A stretch of DNA of 47,855 nucleotides from contig SOJN01000022.1 in assembly GCA_004376575.1 (NCBI GenBank), positions 1 to 47,855 on the forward strand. Direction: 5' to 3'. The stretch is from a candidate division TA06 bacterium. GTDB taxonomy: Bacteria > Hydrothermota > DG-26 > E44-bin18. The first letter of the stretch is position 1. Every line of letters begins with the position of its first letter. Shown here piece after piece: positions 1 to 8,203 of this stretch. Position numbers and translations under genes: made by a program. Under the pieces are notes generated by a model that saw nothing but the letters and a program-made list of their open reading frames with translations, did not search any database and had not been told where the DNA came from.

Positions 1-61
1 TGCTGACTATGAACAGCGACAACACAAAAAGGGCCACAAATGAGCTTCTTCGACTGCTCAT
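1..61 (-). CDS. N-terminus of a secreted protein (partial, runs off the window)
   Basis: On the minus strand an ATG at 61-59 follows a near-perfect ribosome binding site (AAAGGAGGTGA, complement of about 62-73). The first 20 codons read MSSRRSSFVALFVLSLFIVS: a positively charged start followed by a hydrophobic stretch, as in a signal peptide. The rest lies beyond position 1, so the product cannot be named. It starts 57 bp after the stop of the FG-GAP protein on the same strand, so the two may be co-transcribed. Given that neighbour, another exported surface protein is likely, but this is inference. Confidence 0.7.
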   Translation of the reverse strand, partial: MSSRRSSFVALFVLSLFIVS

Positions 62-118
62 CTTCACCTCCTTTTCTCCATTCCTTTATTTTTTCCTCCT
101 CGCAACACTGGTATCGAC

Positions 119-2764
119 CTACCTCACCAATATCATCTTCTTTATATTCACAAAGCCTTGGGTGTCGAGTCGGTAAAAGTATATGCCGCTAGCGAGGGTT
201 TCAGGAGACCATTGCACCCCATGACTTCCGGGCTCACGATACTCATCTACGAGAGTCTCAACGAGCCTTCCACTAGTATCATACACCTTGAGAGTTACTC
301 TACCAGTCACCGCCACAGAATAACTGATCATTGTCGATTTACTAAATGGATTGGGGCTGGTCTGAAGGAGCGCGTTCCTACGTTCAGTCTTCGTCTCCCA
401 GATCATCTGGTTGTGACTGTGCTTGTGGGACTTCATTGCCTTACACGCATGCTCCCATGCCTTCTTGTAGTGGTTGATCGCCTTGTGGTACTTTCCCTTG
501 GCTTTATCCTCTTCAGCCTTGCCCATTTCCTTCTCTGCCTTCTCTATCTCTTTTTCTTTGCCACCAGCAGCAATCGCATCATCAATTGCCACCCTTGCAA
601 GGATGCTGTCTGCCTTGACCAGCATCAGGATCAGTCTCTCACACAGTTCTGAAGGGAACCCGCCTTCTCCTTCACCTATCTTGTCAACACTCTCAACCTC
701 GAAGTCCCCAAACACCATACCTTCTTCAAGAGGCTTGGAGCAGGAGGTGTGTATCTCTTCATCAAGGGAGCCATCCACCCAGATTTCTGTGTTTGCACCC
801 AGCTTCTCATCAACTGCATTGATTTCAAAAGTATCTTCTGGTGATACCATCTCAGGACCGAAGCAGGTCTTCTTCTTGCTTATGGCTTCGATCAAAGCTT
901 CCTCTGCCCCATGGTAGATGAGAAAGAGCGACGTGACCCCTTTGCATTTTTCTCCCTGGCACAGTTTCTTTAAGTCTTTTACTGCTTTCTTCTCTTCGTG
1001 GAATACCTTTTTGCCTTTTTTGCACACGAGGTGTGTCTCATCGAGCCAGTATTTGGGTTTCAGACTCTTTTCAATATGTTTCTTTGCCTTCTTTATCCCT
1101 TTTGCCACACGCTTTGACTGAGGTTCCAGTGTATCCAGTTCCGCCAGCACATTTTCTTTGAGGCCAAGTGGTGAGACCCCCTCTTCGCCTTCACATGTTA
1201 TGTCTACCTCTATCCTCTCCAGATTGGGCATCTCAGCAGCATTCTCCCACAACAAATCTGCTCTATACTGAATGTATTTGTGACCATATACCTCATCGGG
1301 CAATGAACCAGAATTGGTATCTGTCAAAACTTGATACCAATCTGTCCAGGAGGAATCAGGTATAGGAGGATTCCCTGCCCTGAAAAATATGTCTATCTTT
1401 GAGCCTCCCGGTGTATCTGCTATCCAATAAACCTCTCCACCCGAAATAAGCGAATCCATCCCCAGACTGCAGGGCCTGACAACTCTGGAATAATAAGAAG
1501 GAACTTGGCGAGGTTCCCGAAAGGCGCCATGATGGTCGTTACTTACCGGCAAACTGGTATAGGAAGTGAAAGACGGACCATAAAATACGTAAGAGTAAGA
1601 TCCCTTGTGGTTAACGAATACATCCACATGGCCGTCATAATCGAAGTCAGCAACCACACCACCCGTTGCCTTGAGAGGTATGCCTATCTCTTCTGTATCT
1701 GTATCAGAGAAGAAGGGAGGGCTTCCTGAATTGTAGTAGATTATGGGGCTCTGGCTATTACTCCTGAAGTACAAAATATCAAGCAGGCCATCCTTGTCGA
1801 AATCAGCTATGCCCGAGCCGCCATAGCAGTGGCCGGGATACAGCGTTAACTTATCTGCATCACTGTAACCCGAGCTGCTACCCCAATAAATGGATGAATG
1901 GATTGTCTCATCGTAGCTTGTGGCCACAATATCAATGTAGCCGTCATCGTTCAGGTCTCCTATTGAAAGCCCGTGTGGCGACGATTGATTCGAAAAATTG
2001 AGTGATGATGGTGTAAAGCTTCTTGTACCCGTCTGATACAGGATTAGGACGTCATAAGGCTGACCGTATTGTATAACTATCAGGTCTAAGTACCCATTCA
2101 TATCAAGGTCACTTGCCTCTATGTTGTGAGCCTTAGGACCAGTGGGTAGCGCGAATCTATCCGAAGTTGAATACCCGGACGGACTTCCCCAATAGACGTA
2201 AAGAGTATCCCAAACTCCCGCCACTGCAATGTCCAGATATGTATCCTTGTCGAGGTCAGCCACATAGACTGCCTCGCCATCATCATTTGGCAGAAGTGTA
2301 GTATCGTCAGGAGATGGTCCGGTTGCTGTGCCCCAATATATACAGGCTTCACCCATTGCGTAACCAGAATGAATTAGCTCGGGGTAACCGTCGAGGTTCA
2401 AGTCTGAAATGTCACAGTTTCCAGCCCAGGTGACTGGATAGGCCAGGTAATTCGACGGTGAATAACCACTGGATGACCCAAGCCATATCTTTACCGATGG
2501 CCCGCTCTCTTCTGAAGATATCAGGTCATACCAGCCGTCGTTGTTCACGTCGAATTTTGCATGATACTCGATGCATCCAGAATCGGTGGGGCTCGTCTCC
2601 TGCTGAAGTCTCCGTGAGACGTATATTTCGGCGTCATAAATCCCTTCCATGAAATCACTGTAGTGTGTATCGGTCCAAAGTCCTTCTGCGGATACAGCAA
2701 CCAGAAGAATGACGGCGGCCGCCACGCTGATGAGCAGGATGCCCAAAAGCTTGCCGTGTGCCAT
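119..2764 (-). CDS. Secreted FG-GAP/VCBS repeat protein with C-terminal type IX-like sorting domain
   Basis: 881-aa exported protein. Residues 1-30 form a signal peptide (MAHGKLLGILLISVAAAVIL...). Residues about 55-420 carry at least seven FG-GAP/VCBS-type calcium-loop motifs (DVNNDGWYDLI, DLNLDGYPELI, DLDKDTYLDIA, DLNDDGYIDIV, DFDKDGLLDIL, DFDYDGHVDVF), which fold as a beta-propeller. Residues about 530-790 are Lys/Glu-rich and mostly helical. They include a segment (IHTSCSKPLEEGMVFGDFEV) resembling extracellular domains seen in candidate-phylum proteins, and a FIVAR/FIMAH-like helical hairpin near residue 750. The last 80 residues are a FlgD-like sorting domain (SPNPFSKST ... GIYFYRL ... 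KKMILVR). Start: an in-frame TTG exists at 2776, but the ATG at 2764 has GGAGG five bases upstream and is preferred. The likely role is a cell-surface or secreted adhesion or binding protein; the ligand is unknown. Confidence 0.9.
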   Translation of the reverse strand: MAHGKLLGILLISVAAAVILLVAVSAEGLWTDTHYSDFMEGIYDAEIYVSRRLQQETSPTDSGCIEYHAKFDVNNDGWYDLISSEESGPSVKIWLGSSSGYSPSNYLAYPVTWAGNCDISDLNLDGYPELIHSGYAMGEACIYWGTATGPSPDDTTLLPNDDGEAVYVADLDKDTYLDIAVAGVWDTLYVYWGSPSGYSTSDRFALPTGPKAHNIEASDLDMNGYLDLIVIQYGQPYDVLILYQTGTRSFTPSSLNFSNQSSPHGLSIGDLNDDGYIDIVATSYDETIHSSIYWGSSSGYSDADKLTLYPGHCYGGSGIADFDKDGLLDILYFRSNSQSPIIYYNSGSPPFFSDTDTEEIGIPLKATGGVVADFDYDGHVDVFVNHKGSYSYVFYGPSFTSYTSLPVSNDHHGAFREPRQVPSYYSRVVRPCSLGMDSLISGGEVYWIADTPGGSKIDIFFRAGNPPIPDSSWTDWYQVLTDTNSGSLPDEVYGHKYIQYRADLLWENAAEMPNLERIEVDITCEGEEGVSPLGLKENVLAELDTLEPQSKRVAKGIKKAKKHIEKSLKPKYWLDETHLVCKKGKKVFHEEKKAVKDLKKLCQGEKCKGVTSLFLIYHGAEEALIEAISKKKTCFGPEMVSPEDTFEINAVDEKLGANTEIWVDGSLDEEIHTSCSKPLEEGMVFGDFEVESVDKIGEGEGGFPSELCERLILMLVKADSILARVAIDDAIAAGGKEKEIEKAEKEMGKAEEDKAKGKYHKAINHYKKAWEHACKAMKSHKHSHNQMIWETKTERRNALLQTSPNPFSKSTMISYSVAVTGRVTLKVYDTSGRLVETLVDEYREPGSHGVQWSPETLASGIYFYRLDTQGFVNIKKMILVR

Positions 2765-3431
2765 TTCACCCTCCAATCCATCAGATTGCTTATTCTACAG
2801 GGGTAGTTTCCCGCTGCGCCTCTCCTGTATGGTAGCAGGTTTCCTGATATTTGCAACCCATTTTGTGAAAGAATGTGCTATATTTGGTGTCGGTTCGCAT
2901 TGAGCTCAAAAACTGTCGTGGTGCGTTTCGCCTACTTTTGAAGTTAGCCCCTGAGCCTTGACAATCCTGGTCTCAGGCTATCTCACCAATATCATCTTCT
3001 TTATATTCACAAAGCCTTGGGTGTCGAGTCGGCAAAAGTATATGCCGCTAGTGAGGGTTTCAGGAGACCATTGGGATCAGTCTGTGTGTGTGTCGCCCTA
3101 TTCCGCGCGATATTGAACTTTTTGCCGCGCCGCGAAATCAGCTATGCTGAGCCGTGCCAATTACTATCAGGCCGATAGATACCACCTCACAAATTGGATA
3201 ATATGTTCTTGAGAAATAGTTGTCAAGACCTGTTCGGACAAATACGTCACTGGCGTGGATGGAGAAGACCGAAGCAGCTCAACTCTTAGGACCCCCAATG
3301 GATTGCCATGCCATGGTTCACTTTAGCCGTTGCTCCTCGCAACAGCAACCTTTTTCTTGGAGGGTGCAGCAGGAGAGTGATGTAATCAATTATCTAACGC
3401 GTCTTTAGGAGAGACCCAACTGTTAGAGGGG
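2765..3431. other. Gene-free gap of about 670 bp with remnants of the neighbouring gene
   Basis: No open reading frame here looks real. The only recognisable content is the decayed sorting-domain/FG-GAP remnant annotated separately. Nothing identifiable was seen from 3161 to 3431. The 5' region of the FG-GAP gene (2765-2960, minus strand) has no convincing -35/-10 pair. Confidence 0.5.
2978..3160 (-). pseudogene. Remnant of a paralogous FG-GAP/sorting-domain gene
   Basis: Positions 2978-3073 match 119-214 (the last 31 codons plus stop of the FG-GAP gene) at 93 of 96 bases and still encode '...SGIYFCRLDTQGFVNIKKMILVR' with its stop. Two of the three differences change an amino acid (Ala to Thr, Tyr to Cys); one is silent. 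Homology ends abruptly at 3074. A second short similarity, about 3135-3160, resembles the FG-GAP coding segment at about 1797-1824 but with a base deleted and an in-frame stop. The simplest reading is a former paralog or tandem duplicate, mostly deleted, or the scar of recombination between sorting domains. No functional product is expected. Confidence 0.7.
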
Positions 3432-4073
3432 TCACGTTTGCGGTGTGACCCCGCGAATCTTTCGATAGATAGTCCATAGTATGGGTGAGAGAAACAGCGA
3501 TGCCAGTCCTTTCCAGCCTCTTCTGAGGGGCTTGGTCTGTTTGACTCTTTTGACAAATCTTTCCATAACATCTTCCGGTAGCGGCCCCTTGAAACCTATT
3601 CCAACAACGGTATGAGGGAGGCAGGCTGCTCCACCGAAGTCAACAAATGATGAAGCAAAGGGCTTCAAGAGACTTCTGAATGCCTCTGGCGTGAAGCGCC
3701 AGTAGTCGTATGGATGGTCATGTATGGGGAAGTACATGACAGAACTGATTACAACAATTCCATCGGACTTGAGGATTCTATGAGCTTCTTCAATAGCCTT
3801 TCTCGGGGATTCGACATGCTCGAGTGTATCGAGAATGAGGGCAGTTCCAACCGACTCTGAAGGAAGATCTATATGATGGAGGTCCAGAATGACATCTACA
3901 CCTGGCCCCTCTCGCATATCGGAACCAACATATTCCTTATCCGGGAAGAGTGGCCGAAGATCTGCAAGGCCTTCCTGGCCGGGTACTTGAAGGGCGCCAA
4001 ATTCATAGATAGGTTCAGAGATAGGCAATGTTTCAGCAACGAGCTTAACAAACCGTTTGATTGATCCACGCAC
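3432..4073 (-). CDS. Class I SAM-dependent methyltransferase (Methyltransf_11 type)
   Basis: 213 aa, soluble, no signal peptide. A divergent motif I region (YEFGALQVPGQ near residues 23-33) is followed by an acidic strand end (VGSDMREGPGVDVILDLHHI) and the post-I segment ALILDTLEHVESPRKAIEEAHRILKSDG, typical of Methyltransf_11 proteins. 'HDHPYDYWRFTPEAF' (about 118-132) is the usual substrate-side loop of methyltransferases found in glycan or lipid clusters. It starts at GTG (4073-4071) with GGAGGTGA eight bases upstream. The substrate is unknown; a sugar, lipid or small quinone-like acceptor is possible. It stands alone between two remnants (the FG-GAP copy and the broken moxR). Confidence 0.85.
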   Translation of the reverse strand: MRGSIKRFVKLVAETLPISEPIYEFGALQVPGQEGLADLRPLFPDKEYVGSDMREGPGVDVILDLHHIDLPSESVGTALILDTLEHVESPRKAIEEAHRILKSDGIVVISSVMYFPIHDHPYDYWRFTPEAFRSLLKPFASSFVDFGGAACLPHTVVGIGFKGPLPEDVMERFVKRVKQTKPLRRGWKGLASLFLSPILWTIYRKIRGVTPQT

Positions 4074-4512
4074 AGCGCTTTCACCTCCTGAGTTGGATGC
4101 GACAGTATCTAGCGTTCAGGCTTCATTCTAAATCGAAAATCCTGGAAAGAGGCTGTTGGATGAGACCTTTACGCACCTACTACGGAGTTTCAATAGGATG
4201 ATTTCCTCGTACTTGAATTATATCGAGCACAAGTCTAGTTGTCCACTGCAAACAATCAGTTGACCATGTTTGAATATAAGAAGTCTCTGAGCATTCCACC
4301 TTAGTTCTTAACCTTGATGAGGTCTTTGCCGTGTAATAGAATGAACGCATACGGAAAAGAGGCAGAGAGGAAACAAAGACCGCAAAAGGCGCTGAGTGGC
4401 CGCTTTTTTTGGCTTTGCAGCTTCTGGACAAGGTCGCATTCTGAACGCGGAACATTGACGTCCTCAGCTCGTCCATAAATAGCAGGACATTTCACAGCAA
4501 GGAGGAATGAAA
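4074..4512. other. Intergenic region between divergent methyltransferase and moxR remnant
   Basis: About 440 bp with no supported gene. It should hold the promoters of both divergent neighbours. On the plus strand TTGACG at 4455-4460 is a fair -35 candidate, but the A/T-rich block after it (4474-4481) is too close for a confident -10, so no promoter is called. The moxR ribosome binding site (AAGGAGGA, about 4499-4506) is at its right edge. Confidence 0.4.
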
Positions 4513-5127
4513 GTGGACCCAGAGATAGAGAAAATTCAAGAGAGGGTTGAGAAGGAGAGTGCTTTCTGTGTGAAGCTGGTAGATGAGATGGGCAAGGTGA
4601 TCGTGGGCCAGAACTACATGATTGACAGGCTTATGGTCGGGCTTCTAGCCGATGGCCACATTCTCCTTGAGGGGGTGCCCGGTCTGGCCAAGACCATGGC
4701 GGTGCGGACACTTTCCAAGGCCATAAGGGTGGGTTTCAAGAGGATTCAGTTCACCCCTGACCTGCTACCCGCGGATCTGACAGGGACAATGGTATTTGAT
4801 CCGAAAACAGGTGAGTTTCACCCGAAGAAAGGGCCCATATTCACAAACATAATACTGGGAGATGAGATAAACAGGGCTCCTGCCGAGGTCCAGAGTGCTC
4901 TGCTCGAGGCGATGCAGGAGCGCCAGGTTACTGTGGGTGACACCACCTTTGATCTCGAATATCCTTTCATGGTTCTTGCAACTCAGAACCCGATCGAGCA
5001 GGAAGCGACTTATGCACTACCCGAAGCGCAGGTTGACAGAAATGGCCTGGGCGGGTGGATTCCACAGGAAACCCCGGAAATTGTCTGGCGAAGTACAACA
5101 TACGAGGTACGAAGGACGAGGGAGTAA
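4513..5127 (+). pseudogene. MoxR-family AAA ATPase, C-terminus lost
   Basis: The first about 177 residues are a clear MoxR ATPase core: [20 protein letters not shown], Walker A GVPGLAKT, Walker [21 protein letters not shown], the MQERQVTVG loop, sensor 1 ATQNP and the [15 protein letters not shown] box. In intact family members this box continues with 'F(M/L)F' and about 130 more residues including the sensor 2/lid domain. Here homology stops at about 5041 and the frame runs into a GTAC-rich repeat, ending at 5127 after 204 codons. MoxR proteins act as chaperone-like ATPases, usually beside DUF58 and von Willebrand (Bat) proteins, all absent here. Start: ATG at 4507 is only 1-2 bases from the GGAGG, so GTG at 4513 is more likely. 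Loss of the lid domain should abolish function. Confidence 0.75.
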
Positions 5128-5160
5128 ACTGCCAAGGACGAAGTACTAATGGATATGGCA
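5086..5160. repeat. GTAC-rich dispersed repeat, copy A
   Basis: The sequence is dominated by variants of (A/C)GAAGTAC, GAGGTACGAAGGAC and similar words. It resembles the blocks at 5402-5548 and 32199-32308. It begins inside the moxR remnant and provides that frame's stop codon. No encoded product is expected, although the repeat creates spurious open frames on the other strand. Confidence 0.6.
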
Positions 5161-5299
5161 CTCAGGGCTTAAAGGTGATATAATTCGGTGAGGCTGGAAG
5201 GGGGAGTGACACCTTTGACCTCGAACGCCTTGGACAGGGTACTGCAGCGAAGCAAACTGCGTTAGGTAGATGGCCTGAACAAGCTGGAGTTGACCGCAA

Positions 5300-5449
5300 A
5301 TGTTGTGTCCAAAATGCAAGGTTGGCATGAAAGAAATGAAACGGACGTACCACAAGAAGAGGAAGTGGGTGTGCCCGGTTTGCGGTTGCGTAAGAATGCA
5401 AGAACCAAAAACGAAGTGCAAGGTACGAAGTCCAAAGTACGAGCGATGA
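5300..5449 (+). CDS. 49-aa putative zinc-ribbon protein
   Basis: A small frame with two zinc knuckles: MLCPKCKVGMKEM ... WVCPVCGCVRM, that is CxxC-(24 residues)-CxxC with Lys/Arg-rich spacing, the usual pattern of a free-standing zinc ribbon. A GGAG at 5286-5289 lies 10 bases before the ATG. The last about 15 codons are made of the GTAC repeat (KTKCKVRSPKYER), so either the repeat invaded the 3' end of a real gene or the ribbon travels with the repeat. It sits in the gap between the broken moxR and a small lipoprotein. Function is unknown; zinc ribbons of this size often bind nucleic acid or a protein partner. Alternative: a fortuitous frame, although the paired CxxC motifs argue against chance. 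Confidence 0.45.
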   Translation: MLCPKCKVGMKEMKRTYHKKRKWVCPVCGCVRMQEPKTKCKVRSPKYER

Positions 5450-5548
5450 AGTACCAAGTACACTGTACGAGGTGCGAAGGACGAGACATGAAGTGCGAAG
5501 AGCAAAGTACAATGTGCAAGATACCAGGTACTTGGCAATTTGTACTTT
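5402..5548. repeat. GTAC-rich dispersed repeat, copy B
   Basis: About 145 bp of degenerate words such as AAGTACCAAGTAC, GTACGAGGTGCGAAGGACGAG and CAAAGTACAATGTGC. It ends in the inverse form ACTTGGCAATTTGTACTTTG, so the block can fold back on itself. It is the same family as 5086-5160 and 32199-32308. It overlaps the end of the zinc-ribbon ORF. Confidence 0.65.
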
Positions 5549-5615
5549 GAGGTGATGAAGACGCTTACAGCCTGAAGCTTGAAGCCTAGGGTTAGCGATA
5601 GAAAGGGGGTGGCAG

Positions 5616-5921
5616 ATGAGACGCACCATCATTGGGTTGTTAGTTCTGCTTCTTGTGGTTCCAGCATTAGTTGGATGCAAGGAGACGAAGAAAGACCTGG
5701 AGGAGTATGGGCATACTGTAATGAGTATGCCGGAGAAGGCAAGGGTGCTTAGCGATGTGACCAGGATAAGGCACGCTATTGAGTTCTATAAGGTAGAAAA
5801 CGAGGGAAAGTACCCTGATTCGATATCAGAGCTCAATCTGAAGGACCTCTACTATGACGATGAGTACGACTATGATTCCTCTACCGGCAAGGTGAGGAGC
5901 AAGAGCCATCCCACGCTTTGA
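5616..5921 (+). CDS. Small lipoprotein with pseudopilin-like C-terminal segment
   Basis: 101 aa. MRRTIIGLLVLLLVVPALVGC is a type II signal peptide with lipobox LVGC, so Cys21 would be lipidated. The mature part contains 'RIRHAIEFYKVENEGKYPDSISEL' (about residues 50-73), which resembles the post-helix segment of type II secretion/type IV pseudopilins (a run of 'I..AIE.Y..ENG.YP..L'). The pilin N-terminal methylation motif is missing; here the lipobox replaces it. GGGGGTGG lies about 6 bases before the ATG. It faces the GT2 gene on the other strand. An outer-membrane or periplasmic accessory role is possible, but there is no direct evidence. Confidence 0.8.
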   Translation: MRRTIIGLLVLLLVVPALVGCKETKKDLEEYGHTVMSMPEKARVLSDVTRIRHAIEFYKVENEGKYPDSISELNLKDLYYDDEYDYDSSTGKVRSKSHPTL

Positions 5922-6020
5922 AGCCTTGCTATCTGGTCGCACGCCAGGTCGAAGAGAACAGCCGAAAGACCAGACTAGTGTTCAGATCCAAAAATAGAAG
6001 AAAAGATGGGGTGAGGGGCA

Positions 6021-6950
6021 CTACTCCGGAGATTGGCGTTTTCTGTCTCCCAGTTTCTTTTCCAGTCTCTCCATCCTTGCTGCCAGCGATGCCAGTGTTT
6101 CGGCAAGGAATCCGACCGTGAAAAGAGAAAGGCCCGCCAGGATGAGCAGGGTGACCAGGTACAAAAGTGGCCTAAAGCCTATTCCCCTTATGAATCTGAG
6201 GTATAGAGCATATATGCCGATTATGGCTCCAGCAAGGAACGACATGAGTCCAACGGTGCCGAAGAGGAGCAGCGGTTTCCTTATGAGTGAAATCTGAAAC
6301 TTGACCGCAACGAGATCGAGAAGGCCAATTAGAACCCGGCCTTTACCGCCATACTTTTGAGAACCTTTTTCTCTGGGATAGAGCTGGACCTTCACCTCAG
6401 TTACTGAATAGCCCTTGTCTACAGCGAGTGCTACGATGTAACGGTGCCAGTCTTTTCTCAAATGTAGCTCCTCAAGAATCTCTCTGTTCATCACCTTCAC
6501 AGAGTTCTGGTCATGGACAGGAACCCTAAACAGGCGGCGGGAGAGCCAATTGTATATGGACGAGACAAACCGCTTCGAGTATTTTCCCACCTTCCAACCG
6601 GTGACGAGATCATACCCCTCGAGTAGTTTCTCCATAAGCTTTGGTATGTCTTCTGGTGAATATTGGAGGTCAGCGTCCAGCACGGCTACATACCGGCCAG
6701 TACTGCAAGCGAGACCCGTGAGAATAGCCTGTGTCTTTCCCATGTTTGTCCTGTTCCTGGCGACCTTGAGAAACGGATACTTGGGCATAAGGCTTCTCGC
6801 CACTTCATACGTGCCATCGGTTGAGCCGTCGTCGACAATGATCATCTCCCAGTCTTCTTCTTGCTGGGAGATGACTTCGGCCGACTTCTCTACCAGGTCC
6901 GGGATGTTCTCAACCTCATTGAATGCGGGAGTAATGATAGACAGTTTCAT
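6021..6950 (-). CDS. GT2 glycosyltransferase, polyprenyl-phosphate sugar transferase (GtrB/DPM-like) with two TM helices
   Basis: 309 aa. The N-terminal GT-A domain shows LSIITPAFNEVENIP, IIVDDGSTDGT, NMGKTQAILTG and the metal-binding DADLQ. The acceptor-side segment 'DQNSVKVMNREILEEL' follows, then 'SQKYGGKGRVLIGLLDL', a variant of the usual 'S.Y...K' motif. Two hydrophobic helices (about 225-280) anchor it to the membrane, as in GtrB/ArnC/DPMS enzymes that load a sugar from a nucleotide donor onto polyprenyl phosphate. The ATG at 6950 starts exactly at MKLSIITP; a TTG eight codons upstream is the alternative, and neither has a strong ribosome binding site. The flippase-like gene lies 128 bp upstream on the same strand, matching the common GT2 plus UPF0104 pairing. 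The sugar is unknown. Confidence 0.88.
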   Translation of the reverse strand: MKLSIITPAFNEVENIPDLVEKSAEVISQQEEDWEMIIVDDGSTDGTYEVARSLMPKYPFLKVARNRTNMGKTQAILTGLACSTGRYVAVLDADLQYSPEDIPKLMEKLLEGYDLVTGWKVGKYSKRFVSSIYNWLSRRLFRVPVHDQNSVKVMNREILEELHLRKDWHRYIVALAVDKGYSVTEVKVQLYPREKGSQKYGGKGRVLIGLLDLVAVKFQISLIRKPLLLFGTVGLMSFLAGAIIGIYALYLRFIRGIGFRPLLYLVTLLILAGLSLFTVGFLAETLASLAARMERLEKKLGDRKRQSPE

Positions 6951-7078
6951 AGTACAACAATCCAATGCCGTCAAGGGTACAAGAGACTGAGTGCCTCCAC
7001 CAAAACGGTGAGCCTATTATTTTACAGGCACAGTACTATGTCAAGCCGATTCTTCAAGTACAAGATTCAACCAACAAA

Positions 7079-8026
7079 CTACCTGTGCTTAAGAAGAAAA
7101 GCTATTCCTCCGGTCAAGCTTCCTGCTATCCCTATGGCAAAGAAGAGCAGGGACAAGGATAAGGCTTCTCCGCTTGAAAGACCCGTCAGTCCGAACAGAA
7201 AAACGTATCCCCACTCCCTCACGCCTATGCCGTTAATAGATATTGGAATCATCGCCACGATTGATATTATGGGGACATAAACTAGATGGCTGAACAGTGG
7301 AATCGAAAGACCGAGACTGGCTCCTGCGAAGTAGTTGATGATGACAAGAAAGCCCTGGACCAGAACAGACAGGGCAATTGCCCACAACACTACTGGCATT
7401 CTTTTTCTGTACAGTTGCATAGCCTGGTAGAATTGCTTTATTCTTTCCCCGAGTCCAAAGACCTTGATAGAACCAATTCTCTTTCTTAGACCGGGAAGGA
7501 GACCCCTTTTGAGGAACAGACCAATTACGGCAATCAAAATCACTGTCGCGCCCACGATCAGGAGTATGAATTTTCTGCCTTCGGGGGTGTTCATGTAGAA
7601 CATCAGGGCCACGAAAGCAAAAATGAGTAGGCCCAGCATACCGAGAACCCTTTCTGTCAGGACAGAAGCGAAGACCTCTGAGCCCTTGGCCCTTTCTTTG
7701 GTGACGTATACCGCCCTCGTTATGTCCATCCCCAGCGCTGCCGGAAGGAAGTTGTTGAAGAAGAAAGAGATCATATAGATGACCAGCAAGCGGAAGAAAG
7801 GCACTTGTATCCCCTGAGCAGAGAGGAGTCTGCGCCATCTCTCGTTCGAGAGGAGTAGAACGCCGAGCCAGGCAAGGAACCCGAGTACCAACGGAAGGGG
7901 TCTGACTGAAGCAAAGAGTGTGGCCAGGTTTGACAAATCCACCCGCCAAAGCAGGAGGCCGAGGAGGAATGCACTGGCCAGAATTCGGATCAGGAGATAG
8001 AGAAGACTCCTTGTCTTTTCTTTCAT
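7079..8026 (-). CDS. Flippase-like integral membrane protein (UPF0104/LPG synthase TM domain)
   Basis: About 315 aa with 8 or so transmembrane helices. Family marks are 'VDLSNLATLFASVRPLPLVLG' near the N-terminus, 'FFNNFLPAALGMDITRAVYV' (the conserved F.N..LP...GgD..R motif, about residues 85-105), and the late 'PISINGIGVREWGYVFLF' motif. Such proteins occur beside dolichol-phosphate-type GT2 enzymes and are proposed to move or handle lipid-linked substrates; their biochemistry is not settled. Start: ATG 8026 is chosen because the promoter at 8062-8034 would put the transcription start next to it. ATG 8035 and TTG 8062 are in-frame alternatives, but TTG 8062 is part of the -35 box. It precedes the GT2 gene in the same direction. 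Confidence 0.85.
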   Translation of the reverse strand: MKEKTRSLLYLLIRILASAFLLGLLLWRVDLSNLATLFASVRPLPLVLGFLAWLGVLLLSNERWRRLLSAQGIQVPFFRLLVIYMISFFFNNFLPAALGMDITRAVYVTKERAKGSEVFASVLTERVLGMLGLLIFAFVALMFYMNTPEGRKFILLIVGATVILIAVIGLFLKRGLLPGLRKRIGSIKVFGLGERIKQFYQAMQLYRKRMPVVLWAIALSVLVQGFLVIINYFAGASLGLSIPLFSHLVYVPIISIVAMIPISINGIGVREWGYVFLFGLTGLSSGEALSLSLLFFAIGIAGSLTGGIAFLLKHR

Positions 8027-8033
8027 TTCGGAC

Positions 8034-8062
8034 ATAGTAGATGGGTGAAATCCCACTGTCAA
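8034..8062 (-). promoter_or_regulatory. Sigma70-type promoter for the flippase-like gene
   Basis: On the minus strand TTGACA (8062-8057), a 17-bp spacer and TACTAT (8039-8034). The expected transcription start is about 8027, next to the ATG at 8026, so the mRNA may be leaderless. The -10 match is 4 of 6. Confidence 0.5.
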
Positions 8063-8203
8063 GTGTTTCCTATTTGGGTAAGTGACCCGCCAGCCTCTCT
8101 ATGGAGGGCATCGTCCTCTTTGCTCCTGTGCTCTGTGCTTCTCCTGACAGGTCTGCCCTCCACAGTCATCATCCACCACAACCGTGGGTGGGCTCAAAAG
8201 CCG

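Noticed and set aside
2119-2352. Antisense and shadow frames within the large coding regions (for example this one and those opposite 20.6-22.5 kb)
   Set aside because: They mirror strong genes on the other frame or strand and have no independent support.
5146-5680. Several overlapping minus-strand open frames with Leu/Ser/Phe-rich repeats
   Set aside because: They are the GTAC repeat read in all frames; no start signals or domains.
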